Positions 28,684 to 36,311 of a stretch of 64,000 bases of DNA are shown here, piece by piece (position 1 is the stretch's first letter; the number at the start of each line of letters is the position of its first letter). The notes under the pieces were generated by a model. The model saw only the letters and a list, made by a program, of their open reading frames with translations, was not told the origin of the DNA and did no database searches. The position numbers and the translations under genes are program-made. The stretch is from Sporolactobacillus shoreicorticis (lineage in GTDB: Bacteria > Bacillota > Bacilli > Bacillales > Sporolactobacillaceae), in assembly GCF_024125445.1 (NCBI RefSeq), contig NZ_JAMXWM010000024.1:1-64000 (forward strand), written 5' to 3'.

Positions 28684-28708
28684 TAGATGTAACATTTATA
28701 GTTACATC
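28684..28708. promoter_or_regulatory. Probable Rrf2 operator upstream of yceI
   Basis: Perfect inverted repeat AGATGTAAC / GTTACATCT with a 7-bp AT spacer, in the yceI-rrf2 intergenic region. A related sequence overlaps the rrf2 promoter region. Confidence 0.6.
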
Positions 28709-28720
28709 TAAAACAAAAAA

Positions 28721-29137
28721 TTATGCTTTATCAAAAAGCTGATGAAGAATGTCTTCAATACTCTCACTGGAAAGTTTGCACGCTAACGCATCCTGAGCAA
28801 CGCCAAAGGCTTCGTCCAATGCGCGTTGAATACCTTTGCCAACTGGACAGTGAGGATTTGGATTGTCATGAATTGCGAAGAGACTTTCTTTGGGCTCAAC
28901 CGCATGAAACACATCCAGCAGCGAAATATCGGCAGGATCACGTGTCAGTGAAGCACCGGCTTTGCCGGCAGTTGTCTGAATCAGTCCGGCCTTTTTCAGC
29001 ATACCGAGCAGCCTTCGAATGACGACCGGATTGGTATTTACGCTTGCAGCGATGTAGTCCGACGGTAAATCGTCATGAGGCTTGGAAGCGATTAAGGCTA
29101 GAATATGAACAGCAACTGCGACTCGAGTATTAATCAT
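28721..29137 (-). CDS. Rrf2-family transcriptional regulator (YwnA-like)
   Basis: A 138-residue winged-helix regulator: TRVAVAVHILALI, then the recognition region YIAASVNTNPVVIRRLLGMLKKAGLI and the wing TTAGKAGASLTRDPADISLLDV. It has two Cys, not the three expected for an iron-sulfur IscR/NsrR type, so it resembles YwnA-like regulators. ATG 29137 sits 6 bases after AAGAGGTG. An operator-like sequence lies in its own promoter and another before yceI, so autoregulation and control of yceI are likely. Confidence 0.88.
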   Translation of the reverse strand: MINTRVAVAVHILALIASKPHDDLPSDYIAASVNTNPVVIRRLLGMLKKAGLIQTTAGKAGASLTRDPADISLLDVFHAVEPKESLFAIHDNPNPHCPVGKGIQRALDEAFGVAQDALACKLSSESIEDILHQLFDKA

Positions 29138-29149
29138 TTTCCTCACCTC

Positions 29150-29172
29150 TTGTAACTATTGTAATTACATCT
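29150..29172. promoter_or_regulatory. Probable Rrf2 operator at its own promoter
   Basis: Read on the minus strand, AGATGTAATTACAATAGTTACA resembles the site at 28684-28708 (AGATGTAACTATAAATGTTACA). Both share AGATGTAA and GTTACA at the same spacing. Confidence 0.55.
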
Positions 29173-29292
29173 ATATCATCTGTCAATCATTTTTTATAAA
29201 TAAAAAAGAACCTATGTTTGTGATTTATGATCCAGTTGACGGAAACCGGCAATAATCAACTCCAAAAAATTGCGGATGGTTCCCTAAATAAC

Positions 29293-29345
29293 TTGACTAA
29301 AAATGTAAAACATGTTTAACTTATATTGTAAAACATGTTTTACAA
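29293..29345 (+). promoter_or_regulatory. Promoter with two XRE-type operators
   Basis: A perfect 20-bp palindrome, TTGTAAAACATGTTTTACAA, at 29326-29345 and a near copy, TGTAAAACATGTTTAA, at 29304-29319. Their centres are 23 bp apart, about two helical turns. A TTGACT -35-like hexamer lies at 29293. Probably bound by the XRE protein encoded just downstream. Confidence 0.7.
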
Positions 29346-29358
29346 AGAGGCGTTATAA

Positions 29359-29577
29359 ATGAAAAATTCAATAAAGATAAGACGAAAAAAATTAAAGCTG
29401 TCTCAGGAAGAACTTGCCAGTCTTTCAAATGTTACGAGACAAACAATTCTTGCTATAGAAAACAATAAATATGATCCATCTTTAACACTGGCTTTTATTC
29501 TTGCAAGGAAATTGAATACGACAGTCGATGAATTATTTGAATTTGAAGAGAATGGAGGAGATCTAAGTGACTTCTGA
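29359..29577 (+). CDS. Small XRE-family regulator
   Basis: A 72-residue Cro/C1-type helix-turn-helix protein (KIRRKKLKLSQEELASLSNVTRQTILAIENNKYDPSLTLA) ending in VDELFEFEENG. This compact class is usually paired with a small membrane protein, here the next gene, which it overlaps by 11 bp. The twin palindromes upstream suggest autoregulation. Confidence 0.9.
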   Translation: MKNSIKIRRKKLKLSQEELASLSNVTRQTILAIENNKYDPSLTLAFILARKLNTTVDELFEFEENGGDLSDF

Positions 29578-30037
29578 AAAGTACCTCAAATTTTTGGCAA
29601 TCATGAATATAATTCTTTTTGGGCTCGCTTGTTTATGGTGCACGGTCAGATTAAACTTTGAAAACATGAAGATGGTATGGTTAGTAGAATTAGTGTTGCT
29701 CGCCTTGATTATTCTTGTCGTTGCTGTGAGTTACTGCATTCCTAAAAAGAAAGAGATTAATCCATTTAAAAGAAAAAGTACGGACACTATGAAAAACTCG
29801 ATCTTATTTTGGATAAAAGATGAGAGAGAACTCATGATGGCTTTGAAAACGTATGCTAGCGGGTATATGTATTATACATGTTTCATGTTCTCACTGTTTC
29901 TTTTATTGTACATTCTCATTATCTTTGATGTGAACAAGATCGTCATGCTCAACTCAATTTTCTTATTTCTGTTCTTTGAAATGACTTTTTTGAATGTAAA
30001 GTTTGTGATGGACTGGAATAAGTATTCTAAAGAATAA
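29567..30037 (+). CDS. Small membrane protein paired with XRE regulator
   Basis: A 156-residue protein with four predicted membrane helices: ILFGLACLWCTVRL, LVELVLLALIILVVAV, TCFMFSLFLLLYILIIF and a fourth near the C terminus. The basic loop KKKEINPFKRK suggests the cytoplasmic side. It overlaps the regulator gene. No function is recognised; such pairs are common in Bacillota. Confidence 0.8.
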   Translation: MTSEKYLKFLAIMNIILFGLACLWCTVRLNFENMKMVWLVELVLLALIILVVAVSYCIPKKKEINPFKRKSTDTMKNSILFWIKDERELMMALKTYASGYMYYTCFMFSLFLLLYILIIFDVNKIVMLNSIFLFLFFEMTFLNVKFVMDWNKYSKE

Positions 30038-30171
30038 AATGGGAGGTTAACTTTATAGTACGAATGGACAACACGTGGGTAGGCAACAGAATGTAACGTT
30101 TGATATGAGAACAGATGAACTGCTGCACAGTAGACGGATAGTACGCAGTATCAATCAATGGAGGGTAACAT

Positions 30172-30747
30172 TTGAAAAAGAAAGAGAAACGATTAGTTGA
30201 AATCATTAATAAAAGTGAACCCCTTGTAAGATTACTAAAAGTCTGTCAACAGTCAGCCTTGCCGCAAGACTATTATATTGGGGCCGGCTGTATTGCTAAT
30301 ACAGTTTGGAATTATCTATCAGGAAATCCATTTGCCTATGGAATTTCAGATATTGATGTTGTCTATTTTGATGATAAAAATACAGAAATCGAGAACGAGG
30401 TAATCTATAAAAGACTGCTTCTTGAAAGACTAGAGGAATTTCCATTCAAACTGGATGTTAAAAATGAGGCACGTGTCCATCTTTGGTATAAACAAAAATT
30501 TGGTTTTCAAATTGAGCCATATACTTCTTTAGAGGACGCAATTGATAGCTGGCCAACGACTGCAACCTCTCTTGGCATAAGGAGGGAGAATAAAGACTCC
30601 TTCGTAATCTATGCACCTTATCAGCTGGATGACTTATTTTCTATGGTCATTAGACCGAACAAAAAAATGATTACAAAAGAAATATATGAGAAAAAGGCAG
30701 AAAAATGGCAAAGTAAGTGGGATAAACTAACGGTAATCCCGTGGTAA
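30172..30747 (+). CDS. Nucleotidyltransferase-like protein (COG3575/DUF925)
   Basis: A 191-residue protein with the nucleotidyltransferase pattern: YYIGAGCIANTVWNYLSG, then ISDIDVVYFDD, in which the D-x-D pair would bind metal, and LDVKNEARVHLWYKQKFG. The start is TTG at 30172, supported by GGAGGG six bases before it. Substrate unknown. It stands alone. Confidence 0.82.
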   Translation: MKKKEKRLVEIINKSEPLVRLLKVCQQSALPQDYYIGAGCIANTVWNYLSGNPFAYGISDIDVVYFDDKNTEIENEVIYKRLLLERLEEFPFKLDVKNEARVHLWYKQKFGFQIEPYTSLEDAIDSWPTTATSLGIRRENKDSFVIYAPYQLDDLFSMVIRPNKKMITKEIYEKKAEKWQSKWDKLTVIPW

Positions 30748-30841
30748 TTTAGTTAATGCTGTGTTACACAGTCCATCTTTACTGCGCATTATCAAAATAA
30801 ATCCCCTACCTGAACTGCAGATAGGGGAACTCAGAATGAAT

Positions 30842-31513
30842 TTATTTCTCAAGCGTCTCGGTATGTCCGTCAGGATAGCCGATGATGACTTTTTCGGTCA
30901 TGCCGAGAAAAAGTCCGTGTTCGACGACTCCGGTGAGGTGATCCAGTTCGTTGGCCAACGATTCCGCATTGGCAATTGACTGTAAGTGAAGATCAAGGAT
31001 GTAATGATGCGCATCGGTCACATAAGGTTGTCCATCCGCGGCGTATCGGAGCTCGGGACGATACCCTTTTTCGGATAAATAGGCATGCACATGCTTCCAT
31101 CCGAACGGGACAACTTCGACCGGCAGAGGAAAGGCGCCAAGTTGTTCGACTTTTTTCGAAGCGTCGACAATCCATATTCGTCGCGCAGATGCTTTGGCAA
31201 CCAGCTTTTCGTAGAGCAGAGCGCCGCCGCCGCCTTTGATCCCGTTTAATTTTGAATCGACTTCATCGGCCCCGTCGACTGTTACATCGATTTTTGCAAC
31301 GTCATTCAACGCATGCATCGGAATCTTCCATTCGTTTGCAAGGTCAATGGTTTTTTGTGAGGTCGCGACCCCGGTCATCTTAAATCCGTTTGCTACTTTT
31401 TTAGCCAAAGCTTCAAGAAAATAATAAACGGTCGATCCAGTACCAAGGCCGATCGTCATTCCATCTTTAATTTCGTCAGCGGCTCTTCTGCCTGCCGCCT
31501 GCTTTCCGTCCAT
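30842..31513 (-). CDS. rpiA: Ribose-5-phosphate isomerase A
   Basis: Interconverts ribose 5-phosphate and ribulose 5-phosphate in the pentose phosphate pathway. Signatures GLGTGSTVYYFLEAL, VDGADEVDSKLNGIKGGGGALLYEK and DASKKVEQLG are intact. I chose ATG 31513, seven bases after GAGG, for 223 residues; the frame is open to 31561, but the extra 16 residues are polar and unlike the family. Confidence 0.94.
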   Translation of the reverse strand: MDGKQAAGRRAADEIKDGMTIGLGTGSTVYYFLEALAKKVANGFKMTGVATSQKTIDLANEWKIPMHALNDVAKIDVTVDGADEVDSKLNGIKGGGGALLYEKLVAKASARRIWIVDASKKVEQLGAFPLPVEVVPFGWKHVHAYLSEKGYRPELRYAADGQPYVTDAHHYILDLHLQSIANAESLANELDHLTGVVEHGLFLGMTEKVIIGYPDGHTETLEK

Positions 31514-31655
31514 ATTCATCCCTCGTTTTCTATTCTGTTGTGTCTCTGAATCATCATTCATTGGATGGGAACGCTCTCATTTCATTATAACGTAAGTGCC
31601 GGGTAGTTCCAATGGTTCTGTGACTATTTGCCATTTCCCCCGGCGCTTCGTTTCA

Positions 31656-32402
31656 CTATTGTTTTGTAACCTTTTGAAAGCTATTGCGCAAGTCAAGAGC
31701 GGCCTCTGGATGATCGGTAATAATCGCATCAATGCCCATCTCAAAAGCAAGCTGCATATTTTTCGGCTGATTGACGGTCCATGCGCGTACCTTGATTCCG
31801 TGTTTCTGAAGCTGTTCCGCAGTTTCAGAGAAAGCGGTCGGCTGCCAGAGATGCTGAGCAGTCGCACCGATCTGCTGCGTATAGCGCCATGGTTCAGCAA
31901 GACGTTCCCATAAAAGGAGAGCGATATCCGCTTCTGGATTGATTTTCTTCAACCGAATCAAGGATTCATGATTGAAGGACGAGTAGACAACAGGAAGATG
32001 AGGCCGATAGTGCCCGACGAGCTGCGCGACCCGTATTTCGATACCGGGGTATACGTTGCGATCGGTTTTAAACTCTATATTCAGAACGCCGCGAAAGTCG
32101 GCAAGAAGTTCGAGTACTTGACTAAGCGTCGGTACGCGTGTTCCTTTGAATTTCGCTGAAAACCAGGAACCCGCGTCAAACTGTTTTAATTCCTCCAGAG
32201 TGTATGACTTGATCTGGCCTTTGCCATTAGTCGTTCGATCAATTTTTTCATCGTGCATCACCACAATTTGCTGATCCTTTGTCAGGTGAACATCAAGCTC
32301 AATGCCATCGCTCCCGACACGCATCGCTTCTGCAAACGCATCAAGCGTATTTTCAGGACAATTGCATTTGCTGCCGCGATGGGCATATACTGCTGTTTTC
32401 AT
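31656..32402 (-). CDS. Glycerophosphodiester phosphodiesterase
   Basis: Hydrolyses glycerophosphodiesters to glycerol 3-phosphate and an alcohol. The catalytic framework AHRGSKCNCPENTLDAF, GIELDVHLTKDQQIVVMHDE and the distal HLWQPTAF are present in 248 residues. There is no signal peptide, so it is UgpQ-like and cytoplasmic. AGGAGG-like sequence precedes the ATG. Confidence 0.92.
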   Translation of the reverse strand: MKTAVYAHRGSKCNCPENTLDAFAEAMRVGSDGIELDVHLTKDQQIVVMHDEKIDRTTNGKGQIKSYTLEELKQFDAGSWFSAKFKGTRVPTLSQVLELLADFRGVLNIEFKTDRNVYPGIEIRVAQLVGHYRPHLPVVYSSFNHESLIRLKKINPEADIALLLWERLAEPWRYTQQIGATAQHLWQPTAFSETAEQLQKHGIKVRAWTVNQPKNMQLAFEMGIDAIITDHPEAALDLRNSFQKVTKQ

Positions 32403-32586
32403 AGGTATCCTCCCTCATCCATAAAAAGAAAAACGGATTCGTTCCGCACATCTAATCATCGAAGCCACGCGAACAAACCTGACTGTCGATTGATCAGTCT
32501 TTACCTAAAGTTTATCATACAGTAAGGTTCCATTCATTTGTTACTCTATGATTTGCCGGCCAAAGTGATGATGAGATGTCCGAGAA

Positions 32587-34785
32587 TCAATGAGCCTTCT
32601 CTGCTGTTGTTCTGAGGGTGGCAACGTTTTGAAGCACATTCTGCAAAATTTTCATACCCGCATTTTCTCCGAGACTCATAATCGATTCAGGATGAAACTG
32701 GACGGCGGCGATCGGAAGGCTTCGATGCTCCACAGCCATAATGATGTGATCGTCGGATTCTGCCGTAACCTTGAGTTCCTGCGGCAGTCGGTCGGCATAG
32801 AGCGAATGATAGCGTCCGGCTTTAAAGTCTTGGGAAACATTATGGAATAAAGCGCTGCCTTTATGGTGAATCAATGATGATTTGCCATGCGCCGGTATTG
32901 ACAGGATGCCAAGTGATCCGCCAAAGTAGCGGACAATCCCTTGAAGTCCGAGGCAGATGCCGAAAATCGCGATCCGGCGCTGCAAACAAAGATCAATCGT
33001 CTCCCGCATATGGAACCGCTCCGGACGGCCCGGTCCGGGGGAAAGGACGACAAGATCAATGGGCTCCGAACCCGATTGAATCATTTTCCTTGCCGCGGGG
33101 CTTCGGCGAACAGTTACCTTTGCGCCGAGCGATTGAAAATAGCCGGAAAGGGTATGAACGAAGGAATCTTCATGATCGACAAAGAGAACATGAAGAGCTT
33201 GCGTGTCCGGCTTTTCCATGTCGCGGGCAGCGGTGGGCTGTTTCTTGGGCGAAGACGCGCGAAGCGCTTCGATCAACGCGCCGGCTTTAGTCAGGGTCTC
33301 CCGTTCTTCGCTTTCCGGATCGGAATCGTTAAGAAGGGTGGCGCCAACGCGAATTTGCGCTTCTCCATGCTGCAGACGAAGACACCGAAGTGTGAGTCCC
33401 GTGTTCATATTGCCGTTGAAGCCGATCCAGCCGACTGCGCCGCCATACCAGCCGCGCGGCGTTTTTTCATGCTGCTCAATCCAGCGCATCGCCTCAAGCT
33501 TCGGAGCGCCGGTGATGGTGACCGCCCACATGTGGCTGATGAAGGCATCGATGGCGTCGCATTCCTCTTTCAACTGTCCTTTTATATGATCCACCGTGTG
33601 AAAAAGATGGGAGTATGCCTCGATCTGGCGTCTGCCGATCACTTCCACAGAACCGGGGACGCAAATTCTCGATTTATCATTGCGGTCGACATCGGTACAC
33701 ATTGTGAGCTCCGCTTCTTCTTTTTTAGAACCGAGCAAGGTCTTGATCTGCTCGGCGTCTTCGATCACCGAGCCTTTTCTGCGAATCGTTCCTGAAATCG
33801 GGCATGTCTCCACTGTCGCGCCGTCGACACGCACGAACATTTCCGGGGAACAGCCGATCAGAAATTCTTCATCATTTAAATGAATGAGAAACCCATAGGG
33901 GCTGGGATTAATCCGCTGCAATCTTTCAAAGACATGTGAGGGCCGGCTTGAACAGCGCTGAGTCAGGACACGGCTCGGCACGACTTCAAACAGATCGCCT
34001 TGTTTAAATGCGGTTTTTGCTTTGCGGACAAGGGCGGCATAATCTCCGCTTTGGTCGGCGACGCCGCATGAACTTGAGTCTTGGTCGAACCGGGTTCTTG
34101 CACCGGTATGTGGTTTATTTTCGGTGGACAGATCGCCGTAAGCGAATTCATAGGTTAACTGATAGGCATTATTTTTCTCACGATCAACAACAATCAGCTG
34201 ATCAGGAAGATAGAGCTGTAGATCATTTTGTTTGGGATTCCGATCCTTACTCAGCGCATAGCGCTCAAACTGGAGAACAAGATCGAAACCGAAAGCGCCA
34301 TAAAGGCCGAGAAAATCATCATTAACGTGAAAAAGTGTTTCCATTTTTCGCAGCAATGTGAACAGCGAGGAACGCTTGGTTCGATTTTCTTCCTGAATGA
34401 ATGCTTCATCGGTCAAACGGACTTTTCCGCTCAGTTCGGAAGAATGATTGGCTGTTATTTCTAAATCGGGATGTGTTAAGTGATCGGCCAGAAAAGCGAT
34501 CAGCACTTTTCCGCGTTCATTGAGTGACTTGATTTGAAAGGTACGATCCTTTGCTGTGAGTTCAAGCGGCGGATTGATAAAGCCGATATCCCAGCGCGAA
34601 TAGCGGCCGGGAAAACGGTAAGTACTGGAGAACAGCGCGCCTTTGTATTCGTCAAGATGAGCCGCCAGCTTTAAAATGGCGGGCTCACCGGCGATCGGCT
34701 TACGGGTTCGCGTAATCGTCAAACCCGTTTCAGTGGAGTAACGAGAGGATGGTTGCGATTTGTCAATTTGGGATAAGATACTCAT
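32587..34785 (-). CDS. trpEG: Fused anthranilate synthase TrpE-TrpG
   Basis: Makes anthranilate from chorismate and glutamine, the first step to tryptophan. Residues ~1-515 are the chorismate-binding component I: PISGTIRRKGSV, TMCTDVDRNDKSRICVPGSV and the VGATLLNDSDPESEERET end block. After a polar linker, residues ~537-732 form a class I glutamine amidotransferase with the catalytic Cys in FGICLGLQGIVRYFGG and the His-Glu pair in QFHPESIMS. This fused clade is best known from rhizobia and other alphaproteobacteria; Bacillota usually keep separate trpE and trpG/pabA. It is a lone gene with no other trp gene in view. Horizontal origin is a reasonable inference. An alternative aromatic or secondary-metabolite role is possible. 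Confidence 0.9.
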   Translation of the reverse strand: MSILSQIDKSQPSSRYSTETGLTITRTRKPIAGEPAILKLAAHLDEYKGALFSSTYRFPGRYSRWDIGFINPPLELTAKDRTFQIKSLNERGKVLIAFLADHLTHPDLEITANHSSELSGKVRLTDEAFIQEENRTKRSSLFTLLRKMETLFHVNDDFLGLYGAFGFDLVLQFERYALSKDRNPKQNDLQLYLPDQLIVVDREKNNAYQLTYEFAYGDLSTENKPHTGARTRFDQDSSSCGVADQSGDYAALVRKAKTAFKQGDLFEVVPSRVLTQRCSSRPSHVFERLQRINPSPYGFLIHLNDEEFLIGCSPEMFVRVDGATVETCPISGTIRRKGSVIEDAEQIKTLLGSKKEEAELTMCTDVDRNDKSRICVPGSVEVIGRRQIEAYSHLFHTVDHIKGQLKEECDAIDAFISHMWAVTITGAPKLEAMRWIEQHEKTPRGWYGGAVGWIGFNGNMNTGLTLRCLRLQHGEAQIRVGATLLNDSDPESEERETLTKAGALIEALRASSPKKQPTAARDMEKPDTQALHVLFVDHEDSFVHTLSGYFQSLGAKVTVRRSPAARKMIQSGSEPIDLVVLSPGPGRPERFHMRETIDLCLQRRIAIFGICLGLQGIVRYFGGSLGILSIPAHGKSSLIHHKGSALFHNVSQDFKAGRYHSLYADRLPQELKVTAESDDHIIMAVEHRSLPIAAVQFHPESIMSLGENAGMKILQNVLQNVATLRTTAEKAH

Positions 34786-34960
34786 TCTATTAACCTCCTG
34801 TATAAATCAATTTATACAGAAGAGCGACTCTGAATCAGAAAAAGACGCCGAATAAAAGCGGCTAACCACACGTCACTGTAAATGTACGATTCTGTTCTCA
34901 GGCTCTGCTCTTCTTTACTCTGCTTAACTGTGCTAAACTAGACTTCTTATATCATACATA
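34786..34960 (-). promoter_or_regulatory. trpEG leader with inverted repeats
   Basis: The inverted repeat TGTATAAA / TTTATACA with a 4-nt loop (34799-34818) abuts the AGGAGG ribosome binding site. Further upstream on the transcript, AGAAGAGC and GCTCTTCT can form a longer imperfect stem. There is no T-box and no TRAP-type repeat array. A short possible leader peptide holds a single Trp codon, which is weak evidence for attenuation. Confidence 0.45.
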
Positions 34961-35046
34961 GAATCGCATTTTAATTCAACCGGAACCATGATGGACGGTC
35001 CGATTAACATCAAACGTGACGAAGAACAGAGAAAGGAAGAAAAAAT

Positions 35047-35982
35047 GTGGCAGAACTTGTGCGGCGCCAGTTGACGGCGCAATCACTGCGGCGGCCGATC
35101 GGCATGATGCTGGTGCTCGGCGGTGCGACGTTATGGGGAGTATCCGGGAACGTTGCCCAATATTTATTTGAAACGCAGCACATCAATGCCGGATGGCTGA
35201 CTTCTGTGCGCATGCTGACGGCAGGTGTGCTGCTGCTCGTCCTGACGCAGTTTGGAAAAGAGCGGCGCATGACCTGGTCGATTTGGAAGAGCGGCCGATC
35301 GGCATCAGGGATACTTATTTTCGGATTAATCGGGATGATCGGCGCTCAATATACGTACTTTGAAGCGGTTGCCGCGGGCAACGCGGCTACGGCAACGTTG
35401 CTGCAGTATCTTAGTCCCGTACTCATTATGCTCTATTTGATCATCTGCCGGTGCAAAAAACCATCCACAACAGAAATAGCCGCAATTTTTACAGCATTGC
35501 TGGGCGTTTTCCTGATTGCGACGAAGGGGCATCCGGATCATCTGTCGATCGCTCCGCTTGCTGTTTTTTGGGGATTGCTGGCGGCGCTCGGCGGCGCCAT
35601 TTATGCGACGCAGCCGGGCAAACTGTTAAAACAATTCGGCGCCGGAGTCGTTGTCGGTTGGGGCATGGTCATTGGCGGAACTGCAATGAGTATTTTCTAT
35701 CCGCCATTGAGTTTTCATGGAACGGTCTCCGTTCAATCAACAGTGGGAATCGTTTTTGTTATCCTTTTTGGAACGTTGCTCGCCTTTTATTTATACTTGG
35801 CCAGCTTGAACTATTTAAAGCCGATTGAAACCAGTCTGCTCGGCTGTGCCGAACCACTGTCTGCAGCGCTTGTCAGTGTCGTTTGGATGCATGTGCCATT
35901 CACGTTGTTTGATTGGTTGGGAGCGGCATGTATTATCGGTACCGTTGTCATGCTGACAGTGACACGAAAAAACGGAAATTAA
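35047..35982 (+). CDS. EamA/DMT-family transporter
   Basis: A 311-residue membrane protein with ten predicted helices in two EamA repeats (GGATLWGVSGNVAQYLF starts the first and FWGLLAALGGAIYATQPGKLL the second). The family exports amino acids and other small metabolites. It is divergent from trpEG, so an aromatic metabolite is possible but unproven. Start GTG 35047 after GGAAGGA. Confidence 0.88.
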   Translation: MAELVRRQLTAQSLRRPIGMMLVLGGATLWGVSGNVAQYLFETQHINAGWLTSVRMLTAGVLLLVLTQFGKERRMTWSIWKSGRSASGILIFGLIGMIGAQYTYFEAVAAGNAATATLLQYLSPVLIMLYLIICRCKKPSTTEIAAIFTALLGVFLIATKGHPDHLSIAPLAVFWGLLAALGGAIYATQPGKLLKQFGAGVVVGWGMVIGGTAMSIFYPPLSFHGTVSVQSTVGIVFVILFGTLLAFYLYLASLNYLKPIETSLLGCAEPLSAALVSVVWMHVPFTLFDWLGAACIIGTVVMLTVTRKNGN

Positions 35983-36311
35983 GATAAATAATGTCGCTTG
36001 CTGATTATTGCCTGGGAAATGATGACGAATGACGCGTTTTTATGACTAAGCTGTTGATTTGTGTAAAAAGAGATCAATCGCGCCTGTTTAGAAAAAGTGA
36101 GGCGGAAATCGATGCGTCCTGTGGTGGCTTGTCCGGATTTTAAGACATGATTTCACCGAGTTTGTCTGCATTGCTTCTTTAGAAAATGAGAGATACAATC
36201 GATCTGCACTGAAAGAGAGAACTAGACGAATTTAATGGCGGCAGTTTCATCATGTTCTATGTTCTTTCTTTTTAATTTGCGGTGCGATACGGTATAAAGA
36301 GGGGTACATGT
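35983..36311. other. Long kimA upstream region without a recognised riboswitch
   Basis: About 330 bp with no credible gene. I looked for the ydaO/c-di-AMP riboswitch that often precedes kimA-type genes and did not find its conserved blocks. Confidence 0.45.

Noticed and set aside
32941-33795. 284-codon open frame antisense to trpEG
   Set aside because: Shadow of the high-GC coding strand; it follows the codon pattern of trpEG and has no motif or ribosome binding site.
35983-36311. Possible c-di-AMP (ydaO) riboswitch before kimA
   Set aside because: The conserved riboswitch blocks and a terminator are not visible; a covariance search would settle it.
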